A stretch of 37,000 bases of DNA from Phycicoccus sp. Its GTDB lineage: Bacteria; Actinomycetota; Actinomycetes; Actinomycetales; Dermatophilaceae. This document shows positions 18,852 through 26,920 of the stretch, one piece after another. The notes below the pieces were generated by a model. The model worked only from the letters and a program-made list of their open reading frames with translations, was not told the origin of the DNA and did not search any database. Numbering within the stretch: the first letter of the stretch is position 1; every line of letters begins with the position of its first letter. A program made the translations under genes and the position numbers. The DNA lies in the NCBI GenBank assembly GCA_017993715.1, contig JAGOME010000002.1:105429-142428 (forward strand). The letters run 5' to 3'.

Positions 18852-20429
18852 ATGACGACAACGCCGGTCGAGGATCGCTGGGCCGACACCACGAGATACC
18901 AACGCCCCTGGTACTGGTACGACTGGGCGAACTCGGCGTTCGTCACCACGGTGGGCACGGTCCTGTTCGGGCCCTATCTGACCAACGTCGCCACCGAGGC
19001 GGCCTGCCCTGGCCTGGCCGAAGACGCCAAATGCACCACGACGCTGTATGTCGTGCCAGCGGCCTCTGGGCTGCCCTCCTGGGTGTGGGTCACGACGCTG
19101 GTCGCCACCGTCGTCCTCCTGATCCTCACGGTGCAGCGCTTCCGCGCCGACATTCGCTCCGGCGGCATTCCGGGCTCCTCCGGCAAAGCAATCGCTGGCG
19201 CCACGGCGGTCTCGCTGCTCACTTTTGTGCTCGTCGCTCCGCTGGACCCGGGCTCTATCGCCTCGTACACCACGACCTTCGCCACCATCGTCTCTGCGCT
19301 GGTCCTGCTCCTTGTGGGCGCCATCGCGGACCGCAGCCCGCGACCGGCCCGGCTGCTCGGTGGGTTCGCCTGGACCGGTGCCGCCTCGGCCTGCCTGCTG
19401 TTTTTCGTCGCCGGGTCCAACTGGCGCCTCGGCTCCTTCCTCATGATCATCGCGACGTTGTGCCTGGGCGCCTCCCTCGTCGTCTACGACGCGATCCTCG
19501 TGCGCATCGCGCGACCGGACGACCGGGACAAGGTCTCCTCACGCGGCTGGGCCCTGGGCTATCTCGGCGGCGGGCTGCTCCTCGCCGTCAACCTCGTCAT
19601 CGTCTCCAAGCCCGATCTGATCGGAGTCGACACGGGGATGGCCGTCCGGATCAGCATGCTGTCCGCCGGCCTATGGTGGGCGATCTTCAGCCTTATCCCC
19701 GTCCTTGGCCTGTGGAACCTGCGTGGAGTGGGGGCCACCCAGGGCGGGGAGTTGCCTGCGCCCGCCATCGCCGCACGGGGTTTGGTGGATCAGAGCCTGA
19801 GCCAACTGCTGCGGACCTTCGCCGACCTCAAGCACTATCCGCAGACGCTGATGTTCCTCGCGGCCTACCTGTTCTTCAACGACGGGATCCAGACGGTCAT
19901 CAGCTCCTCGAGCATCTACGGGTCCGAACAACTGGGATTCGGTCAAGACCAGCTCATCGCCCTCATCCTCTTGGTCCAGTTCGTCGCCTTCGGAGGCGCG
20001 CTCCTCTTCGGTCGCCTTGCCGGGCGGTACGGGGCCTGGCGCACGATCCTGGGCAGCCTGGTGATCTGGGCGTTCATCGTGATTGCGGCGTTCTTCGTGC
20101 CCGAGCAGGCCTTCATCCCGTTCATCGTGCTCGGCGTGCTTATCGGGATCGTGCTCGGGGGATCTCAGGCCCTCTCCCGCAGTCTGTTCAGCCAGCTGGT
20201 CCCCCGGGCCCGCGAGGCGGAGTTCTTTGCGTTCTATCAGGCCATGGAGCGCGGGACGTCCTGGTTCGGGACGTTCGTCTTCGGCCTGGTTCACCAGCTG
20301 ACGCACAGCTACCGCCCCGCCATCGTCGCGCTCATCATCTTTTTTGTGCTCGGGTTCGTGCTGCTGCGCAAGGTCGACGTGCGTCAAGGCATCCGCGACG
20401 CCGGCAACGAGGTGCCTGCCGTCGTGTGA
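18852..20429 (+). CDS. UMF1/Atg22-type MFS transporter
   Basis: 525 residues with about 12 membrane segments. WYWYDWANSAFVTTVGTVLFGPYLT at the N-terminus is the hallmark of the UMF1 (Atg22-like) branch. GAIADRSPRPARLLGGFAW, VYDAILVRIARPDDRDKVSSRGWALGYLGGG, FFNDGIQTVISSSSIYGSEQLGF and GIVLGGSQALSRSLFSQLVPRAREAEFFAFY follow in the usual order. Yeast Atg22 exports amino acids from the vacuole; the bacterial substrate is unknown. A CACGCT element seven bases before the ATG may be a -10 for a near-leaderless start. A second frame on the same strand through the whole gene is an artefact of high GC. Confidence 0.88.
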   Translation: MTTTPVEDRWADTTRYQRPWYWYDWANSAFVTTVGTVLFGPYLTNVATEAACPGLAEDAKCTTTLYVVPAASGLPSWVWVTTLVATVVLLILTVQRFRADIRSGGIPGSSGKAIAGATAVSLLTFVLVAPLDPGSIASYTTTFATIVSALVLLLVGAIADRSPRPARLLGGFAWTGAASACLLFFVAGSNWRLGSFLMIIATLCLGASLVVYDAILVRIARPDDRDKVSSRGWALGYLGGGLLLAVNLVIVSKPDLIGVDTGMAVRISMLSAGLWWAIFSLIPVLGLWNLRGVGATQGGELPAPAIAARGLVDQSLSQLLRTFADLKHYPQTLMFLAAYLFFNDGIQTVISSSSIYGSEQLGFGQDQLIALILLVQFVAFGGALLFGRLAGRYGAWRTILGSLVIWAFIVIAAFFVPEQAFIPFIVLGVLIGIVLGGSQALSRSLFSQLVPRAREAEFFAFYQAMERGTSWFGTFVFGLVHQLTHSYRPAIVALIIFFVLGFVLLRKVDVRQGIRDAGNEVPAVV

Positions 20430-20538
20430 CCAGGACAGCAGTGGGCGCGCTCCGATTGGCCTCAAGGGTGGCACTTCTGACAGAATAGAAACTTCACCAC
20501 ATCGCCGGGTTTACGCGTCACCAATGGTGGCTGGGCGC

Positions 20539-20564
20539 GGAACATCGCGAGGGGGAAGCGCGTT
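20539..20564 (+). promoter_or_regulatory. Sigma-R/sigma-H-like promoter of rbpA
   Basis: GGAAC at 20539-20543 and GTT at 20562-20564, separated by exactly 18 bases, match the GGAAT/C-N18-19-GTT consensus of the thiol-stress ECF sigma factors (SigR of Streptomyces, SigH of mycobacteria). Transcription would begin near 20570-20575, about 60 bases before the rbpA ATG. In Streptomyces coelicolor rbpA is a known SigR target, so position and gene agree. The match is by eye. Confidence 0.6.
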
Positions 20565-20630
20565 GATGTGGGTGAAACGCCGGATGCTGCATCGCGCCCG
20601 GACTCATTTTCGACGTGTTGGGAGAATCCC

Positions 20631-20990
20631 ATGGCAGAACGCAGCCTGCGCGGCAGCCGACTCGGTGCCTTGAGCATGGAGACCGAGGACAATGTCGTTC
20701 CCAGCGAGCGACAGATCACGACGTACCTGTGCCCGAGCGGCCATGTGATCGAGTTGCCGTTCTCTGTCGAGGCCGAGATCCCGCCCACGTGGGAGTGCCG
20801 CTGTGGTGCCGTCGCCAAGCTCAAGGACGGCCCCGAGACCGAGGCCAAGCCTGTCAAGCCGGCTCGCACGCACTGGGACATGCTGCTCGAGCGTCGCAGC
20901 ATCCCCGAGCTCGAGGAGCTCCTGGAGGAGCGGCTGACCCTGCTGCGCGAGTCGCGGGGCATCAAGCCCGGCAAGCGCAAGACCGCTTAA
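20631..20990 (+). CDS. rbpA: RNA polymerase-binding protein RbpA
   Basis: 119 residues. RbpA is an actinobacteria-specific partner of RNA polymerase that binds sigma-70 group factors and stabilises the open complex; it also affects rifampicin tolerance. The N-terminal tail (MAERSLRGSRLGALSMETED) contacts the polymerase, Cys34, His38, Cys56 and Cys58 (LCPSGH, WECRCG) form the zinc-binding core, and RTHWDMLLERRSIPELEELLEERL is the sigma-interaction helix. GGGAGA lies six bases before ATG 20631. The gene next to it (fxsA, then ppm1 and lnt) matches the M. tuberculosis Rv2050-Rv2051c neighbourhood. A longer in-frame start is not supported. Confidence 0.96.
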   Translation: MAERSLRGSRLGALSMETEDNVVPSERQITTYLCPSGHVIELPFSVEAEIPPTWECRCGAVAKLKDGPETEAKPVKPARTHWDMLLERRSIPELEELLEERLTLLRESRGIKPGKRKTA

Positions 20991-21014
20991 GGCGACCCGC
21001 ACCCCCACGACGAC

Positions 21015-21055
21015 CGAATGCCGCGGGCCCCCTCACCGGGGGCTCGCGGCATTCG
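21015..21055. terminator. Bidirectional terminator between rbpA and fxsA
   Basis: CGAATGCCGCG-GG-CCCCC (21015-21032) pairs with GGGGG-CT-CGCGGCATTCG (21038-21055): an 18-bp stem with one G-U pair and a 5-base loop. It sits between two convergent genes, 24 bases after the rbpA stop and 22 before the fxsA stop, so it can serve both. No U-tract follows on either side. Each arm carries one inverted copy of the GAATGCCG octamer found 33 times in the window. Confidence 0.85.
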
Positions 21056-21076
21056 CGTTGGTCAGAAAGTCGGTCG

Positions 21077-21586
21077 TCACGACCCCGGAGGGTCGACAAC
21101 CTCGCCCTGAACGATATTGGGCGCGGCGCCCCGATAGCCCGCCCCCGGCGTGTTGACCAGGGTGACGGCAAGCAGTCGGCGCGCCACAACGGCCTCGAGC
21201 AATCGCCGGGTGATCGGGCGGGTGATCGGCAGGATGAAGAAGAACCCGACAAGGTCCGTGACGAATCCGGGGGTCAGGAGCAAGGTGCCTCCGACCAGGA
21301 CCAGGGCGGCGTCCGCGAGCTCGCGGCTCGGTGGGATGCCGGTCTGCAGGGACTCCGCCAGCGCCCGCCACGTCCGGCGGCCTTCGCGGCGGACGAGCCA
21401 CGCGCCGAGCAAGGACTCGGCCACGAGTAGGGCGACCGTGGGCCACGTCCCAATCAGGCGGCCGACCGCGATGATCGCGGCGATTTCGACGGTGGGCACA
21501 ACCAGCAGGGCCAGAAAGACCCAGCGGAACACGCGGGGCCGGCGCCGAGCGCCGGACGGACGGGGACTGGGACCTGCACTGCTCAT
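21077..21586 (-). CDS. fxsA: FxsA family cytoplasmic membrane protein
   Basis: 169 residues with the FxsA pattern: two to four membrane segments (FLALLVVPTVEIAAIIAVG, TVALLVAESLLGAWLV, LVGGTLLLTPGFVTDLVGFFFILP), the conserved LTPGFVTDLVG and TRPITRRLLE. E. coli FxsA suppresses phage T7 exclusion by F plasmids; its normal role is unknown. The start is taken at ATG 21586, which overlaps the TGA of ppm1 (ATGA); a second ATG at 21598 would add four residues. It closes the lnt-ppm1-fxsA operon. Confidence 0.87.
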   Translation of the reverse strand: MSSAGPSPRPSGARRRPRVFRWVFLALLVVPTVEIAAIIAVGRLIGTWPTVALLVAESLLGAWLVRREGRRTWRALAESLQTGIPPSRELADAALVLVGGTLLLTPGFVTDLVGFFFILPITRPITRRLLEAVVARRLLAVTLVNTPGAGYRGAAPNIVQGEVVDPPGS

Positions 21587-22380
21587 AATTGATGCCAACG
21601 CGCGTCGCGACGAATCAGTTTCGTCGCCACCCGCTTGGCCTGGTTGCTGCGGTGGCCGACCCCCCAGACCGTGATTCGGCGCAGCGATTCGCGCACGATG
21701 TCCGAGCTCATCTTGCTCTGCCCGACCTCACGCTCGACGAACTCGATCGGGACCTCAACGACGGTGAGCCCCTGGCGGACCGCACGCCAGGTCAGGTCCA
21801 CCTGGAAGCAGTAGCCCTGTGAGGCGACATCGCCCAGGCCGAGCGTGGTCAGGGCGGTTGTGCGGTAGACCCGGAACCCGGCGGTGGCGTCGTGGACGGG
21901 GATGCCCAGCATCAAGCGGGTGTAGGTATTGCCCCCGACGCTGAGAACCTTGCGATGCAGGGGCCAGTTGACGATGGACCCACCGCGGACCCAGCGGGAG
22001 CCGATGACGACGTCGGCGTCTCGCGCCGCCTCCAGCAGGTCAGGGAGGTGCTCGGGTTGGTGGGAGCCGTCGGCGTCCATTTCGACGACGGCGTCATATC
22101 CGGCCTCGATGGCCAACGCGAACCCATCGAGGTAGGCGCGCCCCAGGCCCTCCTTCGCCGCGCGGTGTACGACGTGTACAGCCGAGTCCGCCGCGGCCAG
22201 CTCGTCGGCCAGGGCACCCGTGCCGTCTGGCGAGTTGTCGTCAAGGATGAACACATCGACTTCCGGCGTGCTGGACCGCACGCGGGACACGATCGAGGCG
22301 AGGTTGTCGCGTTCGTTATAGGTCGGCATGAGCACGGCGACGCGCTCCAGCACGGGGCGGGCGACCTCACGGTCAGGCAA
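21583..22380 (-). CDS. ppm1: Polyprenol monophosphomannose synthase
   Basis: 265 residues of family GT2. VAVLMPTYNERDNLASIV, ILDDNSPDGTG and EMDADGSHQPEHLPDLL give the nucleotide-sugar and metal-binding motifs, and GSRWVRGGSIVNWP and GQSKMSS are typical of dolichol/polyprenol-phosphate mannose synthases. It would transfer mannose from GDP-mannose to polyprenyl phosphate for lipoglycan and protein mannosylation. The start is TTG 22380, overlapping the lnt stop by 8 bases, with AAGGAT upstream; no better start exists before the first motif. In M. tuberculosis the Lnt and Ppm1 parts are fused in one protein; here they are separate, overlapping genes. Confidence 0.92.
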   Translation of the reverse strand: MPDREVARPVLERVAVLMPTYNERDNLASIVSRVRSSTPEVDVFILDDNSPDGTGALADELAAADSAVHVVHRAAKEGLGRAYLDGFALAIEAGYDAVVEMDADGSHQPEHLPDLLEAARDADVVIGSRWVRGGSIVNWPLHRKVLSVGGNTYTRLMLGIPVHDATAGFRVYRTTALTTLGLGDVASQGYCFQVDLTWRAVRQGLTVVEVPIEFVEREVGQSKMSSDIVRESLRRITVWGVGHRSNQAKRVATKLIRRDARWHQL

Positions 22381-23959
22381 CGGCGTGATCCTTGCTCGTC
22401 GGGGCCTTGGTGGTGCTCACATTAATCGGGTCTGTCGGCCGCGATGACCGGCGTGCAGATAGGCCCACCAACAGCAGGAATGCCGCAACAGCTGCCCACT
22501 CGGGCCACGGACCCATGCGATCACTGACGGTGAGTTCACTGCGGATGACCGGCGCGACCAGCTCGTGCTCGGCGGTGAATAGGCTCGTCTTTGCCCTGAC
22601 CGAACCGTCAGGGTTGATCAGCCCGGACACGCCGACGGTGGAGACATGCACGACGGAACGGCCGTGTTCGACGGCCCGCACGCGGCTGATGGCGAACTGC
22701 TGCTCGGACTCGGCCGTGTAGCCGAACGTCGCATTGTTGGTCTGGACGACCAGCAGGCTGTCCTCGGCGCCCTTGAGAAGGACGGCATCACGCATGAGGC
22801 CGTCGTAGGCGACCTCGAAGCAGATCGTCGGCAGCGCCCAGTAGGAGCCGCCGGGCGCTGGGATGTCGAAGGCTCCGATCTGCGAGCCTGCGACGAAGTT
22901 GCCGGCCAGATTGGCCGACTCGTCGAACCACGCGAAGAAGGACCGGTAGGGGATGTACTCGGCGAACGGCACTGGGTGCAGCTTGGTATAGCGCTCGGGG
23001 GTCTGCTCTCCGGGTCGGTACAGGAGCGAGACGTTCGAGTTGTGGTCGACGGGCTCGGCGAGCACGGCCCCGACCAGGACGGGGACACCCGCCGCCTCGA
23101 CCGCCCGGTCGATCTGGGCCTGGGCATCAGGGTTGCGGAACGGGTCGATGTCCGAGGAGTTCTCCGGCCACACCACAAGCGTGGCGTCATCGAGGCCGTC
23201 GGAGGCCAACTCCAGGGTGCCGTTGACATGGTTGTCCAACACGGCGCGGCGTTCGGCGTTGAAGTCCAGGCCAGGATGCGGCACGTTGCCCTGGACGAAC
23301 CCGACCGTCACGGTTCGTCCGTCGGTCGACAGGGGGATGACGGCCGCGAGGGCTCCCACGAGGCCGGCGCCGAGCAGAGCCGCGGTGAGCCTGGGCACCC
23401 GGGCGGGTTGAGCCAGGGCCCGCACCGACACCAGGAGCAGAGTCCCGATGACGGCCACGGCGGCGGTCACACCGGGGGCACCACACCAGGCAGCGATCGG
23501 GAGCAGAGGACTGTCCGCCTGGCTAAACGCGAGTCGCGCCCAGGGGAAACCACCCCACGGCGTGGTCCCCCGGGCGAGCTCCTGGGCCACCCAGCCCAGG
23601 GGAATCAGCGCGAATGCCGCCAGCTGTGCTCCGCGGTCGGCGAGCCGGCGTCCGGCCCAGCCGACCAGGCCGCCCATGAGGGCGACGTAGAGGGCCTGGA
23701 GAGTCGCCAGGGCAATCCAGGGCACGGCGCCGACATAGACGCCTGACCAGGACAGGACGGGGATGAAGAAGGCCCACCCTGCGAAGAGCCCAAGGACGAG
23801 TCCTCCTCGAAAGCCAGCCCGCAGCGTCGCTGCCCCGATGAGGGCCACACCCACGGGCGCGAGCCACCACAGGTTGTGGTCGGGAAAGGCGAGCCAGAGG
23901 GCCAGGCCGCCGAGGACGGCCAGGACGGGGCCGGTGGCCGACTGCAAGGCACGATGCAC
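22373..23959 (-). CDS. lnt: Apolipoprotein N-acyltransferase
   Basis: 528 residues: six to seven N-terminal membrane segments followed by a periplasm-facing nitrilase domain from about residue 215. The catalytic Glu-Lys-Cys triad is visible as Glu266 (VVWPENSSD), Lys326 (YTKLHPVPFAEY) and Cys380 (LPTICFEVAYDGL), matching E. coli 267/335/387 in spacing. It adds the third acyl chain to the N-terminal cysteine of lipoproteins at the outer face of the membrane. GTG 23959 is the start; the TACCGT box six bases upstream suggests a leaderless message. It is the first gene of lnt-ppm1-fxsA. Confidence 0.93.
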   Translation of the reverse strand: MHRALQSATGPVLAVLGGLALWLAFPDHNLWWLAPVGVALIGAATLRAGFRGGLVLGLFAGWAFFIPVLSWSGVYVGAVPWIALATLQALYVALMGGLVGWAGRRLADRGAQLAAFALIPLGWVAQELARGTTPWGGFPWARLAFSQADSPLLPIAAWCGAPGVTAAVAVIGTLLLVSVRALAQPARVPRLTAALLGAGLVGALAAVIPLSTDGRTVTVGFVQGNVPHPGLDFNAERRAVLDNHVNGTLELASDGLDDATLVVWPENSSDIDPFRNPDAQAQIDRAVEAAGVPVLVGAVLAEPVDHNSNVSLLYRPGEQTPERYTKLHPVPFAEYIPYRSFFAWFDESANLAGNFVAGSQIGAFDIPAPGGSYWALPTICFEVAYDGLMRDAVLLKGAEDSLLVVQTNNATFGYTAESEQQFAISRVRAVEHGRSVVHVSTVGVSGLINPDGSVRAKTSLFTAEHELVAPVIRSELTVSDRMGPWPEWAAVAAFLLLVGLSARRSSRPTDPINVSTTKAPTSKDHAVA

Positions 23960-23965
23960 CCGCTA

Positions 23966-23971
23966 ACGGTA
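23966..23971 (-). promoter_or_regulatory. -10 box of lnt, leaderless configuration
   Basis: Read on the minus strand, TACCGT (TANNNT consensus) ends six bases before the GTG of lnt, so transcription should start at or next to the start codon. No Shine-Dalgarno sequence is present and no good -35 was found. Confidence 0.4.
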
Positions 23972-24000
23972 GGTCACCGCAGGGGATGCTCCCGGTCGCC

Positions 24001-24390
24001 TCAGGCAGCGGGGACGACCACGACCCCGCGGGCCGTCGTCGCGACGATCGGCGGGTCGAGGACGTCCGCGGCGGACTCGCCACGCGCCGGGGCGCCCCGG
24101 CCCACAACCCGGACCTCAAAGGCCATCTCTCGGGAGCGGGTACCGACCCGGACGATCCTCGCCTCGATCTCGATGACATCACCGGCCCGGACCGGGGCAA
24201 CGAATTGCACATCGGAGTACGAAGCAAACAAGCCCTCATCGCCGTCGGTGACGATGCACATTTCCGTCGCCACGTCTCCGAAGGCCGCGAGTGAGTACGC
24301 CCCGTCGACGAGATTGCCGGCGTAGTGGGCGTGGCTGTAGGGCACGTATCGGCGATGGATCACGGTCAGGCCGACCTCGGCACGGGTCAT
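24001..24390 (-). CDS. kal: 3-aminobutyryl-CoA ammonia-lyase
   Basis: 129 residues of hotdog fold. HAHYAGNLVDGAYSLAAFGDVATEMCIVTDGDEGLF and SDVQFVAPVRAGDVIEIEARIV follow the clostridial Kal enzyme, which removes ammonia from 3-aminobutyryl-CoA to give crotonyl-CoA in lysine fermentation. The start overlaps the kamE stop (ATGA). Position behind both lysine 5,6-aminomutase genes is what separates this call from ordinary hotdog thioesterases. Confidence 0.85.
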   Translation of the reverse strand: MTRAEVGLTVIHRRYVPYSHAHYAGNLVDGAYSLAAFGDVATEMCIVTDGDEGLFASYSDVQFVAPVRAGDVIEIEARIVRVGTRSREMAFEVRVVGRGAPARGESAADVLDPPIVATTARGVVVVPAA

Positions 24391-25244
24391 TGCGGGGCTC
24401 CCTTCGAGCCGGATGGGTGAGGGACGAGCTCGTGGACCAGATAGGAGGCGACCTCACCGGGCGTGGTCCCGCGCCCGAAGATCCGGTCGACACCAAGGGC
24501 CCCGGCGGACCCTTCCTCGAACCGCGGACCGCCCACGACAAGCAAGGGCACCTGTCCGGCCGGGAAGGCCTCGCGGAATGCCGCTGACATGGCGGTGGTG
24601 TTGTGGATGTGCGCGTCGCGTTGGGTGACCACCTGGCTGACCAGGACGGCATCGGCGCGGCGTTCCCGAGCGGTCTCAACGAGCTCGGGGACCAGGACCT
24701 GCGCGCCGAGGTTGTGCACCTCGATCTCGCGGTAGTACTCCAGGCCCTTCTCCCCCGCGAAGCCCTTGATGTTGAGGATCGCGTCGATGCCGACCGTATG
24801 CGCATCGGTGCCGATGCACGCCCCGACGACAACCAGTTTGCGGCGCAGGGACTTGCGGATCGCCGCGTTGACCTCCTTGGAGGACAGCAGCGGGAACTCC
24901 CGCTCAATGACGGTGACCTCACGCAGATCGATCAGATGGGTGACCGACCCATAGACGACAAAGAACGTGAAATCAGGCCCCATCGCCTTGGCGTGCACGA
25001 GCAGCGCCGGCTCCAGTCCCATCTTGGCGGCCAGCTGGAGCGCGGCCCCCTCGGCCCGCTTGTCGTGCGGCACCGGGAGGGTGAAGGACACCTGGACCAT
25101 GCCGTCGCCGGTCGTGTCGCCGTACGGGCGCACGATCGGACCATGGGTCAGGCTAACCTCTCCCGGCACGGCGGACTCCATCCGCCGTTGCCCCTCGTGA
25201 CGATGGGTGCGGTCGCGTTCGCGTTGGGCCGTGGTCCGGGTCAC
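24387..25244 (-). CDS. kamE: Lysine 5,6-aminomutase, beta subunit
   Basis: 285 residues. The B12-binding domain carries GACIGTDAHTVGID, in which His149 is the cobalt ligand of the DxHxxG motif, and Lys160 stands 11 residues later (ILNIKGFAG), the spacing of His133 and Lys144 in the Clostridium sticklandii enzyme, where that lysine holds PLP. VLVSQVVTQ and LLVVGGPRF complete the B12 fold. It forms the aminomutase with KamD, moving the terminal amino group of D-lysine or L-beta-lysine. GTG 25244 overlaps the kamD stop (GTGA). The first 30 residues are polar and may not be conserved; a later ATG (residue 22) is possible. Confidence 0.93.
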   Translation of the reverse strand: MTRTTAQRERDRTHRHEGQRRMESAVPGEVSLTHGPIVRPYGDTTGDGMVQVSFTLPVPHDKRAEGAALQLAAKMGLEPALLVHAKAMGPDFTFFVVYGSVTHLIDLREVTVIEREFPLLSSKEVNAAIRKSLRRKLVVVGACIGTDAHTVGIDAILNIKGFAGEKGLEYYREIEVHNLGAQVLVPELVETARERRADAVLVSQVVTQRDAHIHNTTAMSAAFREAFPAGQVPLLVVGGPRFEEGSAGALGVDRIFGRGTTPGEVASYLVHELVPHPSGSKGAPQ

Positions 25245-26848
25245 CTCGTGGCTCCTTCCTCGAGCAGGGCGACCGCGGGATTGTCGTAGTCGTCGGCCTT
25301 GACGACGACGCCATCCAAGCCCTTGCCCTTGGTCGGGGGCCGCTTCATCGCGCCGAAGGTGCCGTCGGCGATGGCAGACAACAACGGCTGGGGGTATGCC
25401 GTGTCGCGCCCGGCGGGGTCGGTCGCGATGCGTTCGAGCAGGTCGACGGCCTCGCCGAGCACCTGCCGCGCCCGGGTCTGAATGAGCCCGTCGCGAGGGG
25501 GATGGAAGTCCTCGGTGAGGCCGCCCGCGGCATTCAGGACGTAGCGGACGTTCTGCAAGGCCAGGTCCCGGTCGGACAGCCACGGGGTGACCACAGCCTC
25601 GGTCATCATCCCGACTAGGAGGATGCCCTGCCCGGTCATGGCGCCGGCGAGGTTGAAGAAGCCGTCGAGGAGGTAGCCGCGGAAGACATCACCGGTCATG
25701 TGCTTGGTCGGCGGCATCCACTTCAGGGGGGCGTTCGGGAAGAGCTGTCGGGCGAGGAGCGCGTGCGCCAACTCCAGCCGGAAGCTGTCCGGGATGCTCG
25801 GGTCGATCTCGAAGGCGTGGCCGAGTCCCAGCTGCCAGTCCTGCAGGCCGGCCTCCTTGGCGAAGTACTCGTTGAGGAGCTGGCTGACGGTGACGGTGTG
25901 GGCGGCCTCGACGGCATCGGCCGTGGTGAGGTAGTTGTCCTCGCCGGTGTTGATGATGATCCCGGCCCGGGCGTGGATCTGCCGGCTGAACCGCTGGTCC
26001 ACGAACGTACGAATCGGGTTGATGTCGCGAAAGAGAATCCCGTACATCGAGTCGTTGAGCATCATGTCGAGCCGCTCGAGGCCGGCCAGGGTCGCGATCT
26101 CGGGCATGCACAGGCCGCTGGCGTAGTTGGTCAGGCGGACGTAGCGGCCCAGTTCCTTGCTCGTCTGGTCCAGCGCGGTCCGCATGAGGCGGAAATTCTC
26201 CTGGGTGGCGTAGGTCCCTGCGTAGCCCTCACGGGTGGCGCCCTCCGGCACGAAGTCGAGCAGGCTCTGGCCAGTGGAGCGGATGACGGCGATGACGTCG
26301 GCGCCTTCGCGCGCGGCGGCCTGCGCCTGGGGGATGTCCTCGTAGATGTCGCCGGTCGCGACGATGAGGTAGATCCACGGCTTCTGGGCAGGGTCGCCGT
26401 GCCGGGCGATGAGCCGGTCGCGGGCGGCGCGTTGCCGGTCGATGGTCCGAATGCCGCCCGCCACGGCCGTGCGGGCGGCCTTGCGGGCCGCGGTGGCTGC
26501 CTTGCCCTCGGGAAGGTCGAAGCGCACTCCCCCACTGCTGGCCTGCTGGGCCAGCGTGAGCAGGTCGGGCGCCTCCCCCCGTCGCAGCGCGGCCCAGACC
26601 GGCGTGGTGACGCCCTGCTCCAGCCCGACACTGCTGCGGACAGCATCGACGAGATGGTTGACCCAGGGGACGCCCTCGTGGTCGGCGCCGCTGAGACCTG
26701 CCAGGCGCAAGGTGGCACGCTCAACAGAGACGGTGGTGTGGGCCCGCGCCAGATCGACCACCGGCTTGCCGGCCCGTCGGGCCAGGGTGCGGGCGCGCCG
26801 CACCTGAGTGCGATCAAGGTGCAACAGGGCAGGGCGACGGGTCGACAC
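25241..26848 (-). CDS. kamD: Lysine 5,6-aminomutase, alpha subunit
   Basis: 535 residues. KPWIYLIVATGDIYEDIPQAQAAAREGADVIAVIRSTGQSLLDFVPEGAT, then YATQENFRLMRTALD, NYASGLCMPEIA, MMLNDSMYGILFRDINPIRTFVDQRFSR and PPTKHMTGDV match the alpha subunit, a TIM-barrel that binds substrate and adenosylcobalamin. Length agrees with the family (about 515-520). The start is GTG 26848, six bases after a TAGATT box, with no Shine-Dalgarno site: a leaderless message. It heads kamD-kamE-kal, all overlapping. The other enzymes of the clostridial route (kamA, kdd, kce) are not in this window. Confidence 0.94.
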   Translation of the reverse strand: MSTRRPALLHLDRTQVRRARTLARRAGKPVVDLARAHTTVSVERATLRLAGLSGADHEGVPWVNHLVDAVRSSVGLEQGVTTPVWAALRRGEAPDLLTLAQQASSGGVRFDLPEGKAATAARKAARTAVAGGIRTIDRQRAARDRLIARHGDPAQKPWIYLIVATGDIYEDIPQAQAAAREGADVIAVIRSTGQSLLDFVPEGATREGYAGTYATQENFRLMRTALDQTSKELGRYVRLTNYASGLCMPEIATLAGLERLDMMLNDSMYGILFRDINPIRTFVDQRFSRQIHARAGIIINTGEDNYLTTADAVEAAHTVTVSQLLNEYFAKEAGLQDWQLGLGHAFEIDPSIPDSFRLELAHALLARQLFPNAPLKWMPPTKHMTGDVFRGYLLDGFFNLAGAMTGQGILLVGMMTEAVVTPWLSDRDLALQNVRYVLNAAGGLTEDFHPPRDGLIQTRARQVLGEAVDLLERIATDPAGRDTAYPQPLLSAIADGTFGAMKRPPTKGKGLDGVVVKADDYDNPAVALLEEGATR

Positions 26849-26854
26849 GGCCCG

Positions 26855-26860
26855 AATCTA
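26855..26860 (-). promoter_or_regulatory. -10 box of kamD, leaderless configuration
   Basis: TAGATT on the minus strand, with six bases to the GTG start. It gives the kam operon a promoter of its own, downstream of the hairpin that ends the metallophosphoesterase transcript. The -35 region is poor. Confidence 0.5.
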
Positions 26861-26897
26861 GCAGAATCGCAAGGATCTGCGGCGCTTGAACGTGATC

Positions 26898-26914
26898 ACC
26901 GGAATCTTTCCGGT
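26898..26914 (-). terminator. Hairpin between the metallophosphoesterase gene and kamD
   Basis: ACCGGAA and TTCCGGT form a perfect 7-bp stem with a 3-base loop, starting 7 bases after the metallophosphoesterase stop. No U-tract follows. It probably separates this transcript from kamD. Confidence 0.55.
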
Positions 26915-26920
26915 CGAATG

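Noticed and set aside
18821-20488. 555-codon plus-strand frame over the UMF1 transporter
   Set aside because: Arg/His/Pro-rich translation with no motifs; the frame at 18852-20429 has clear family motifs.
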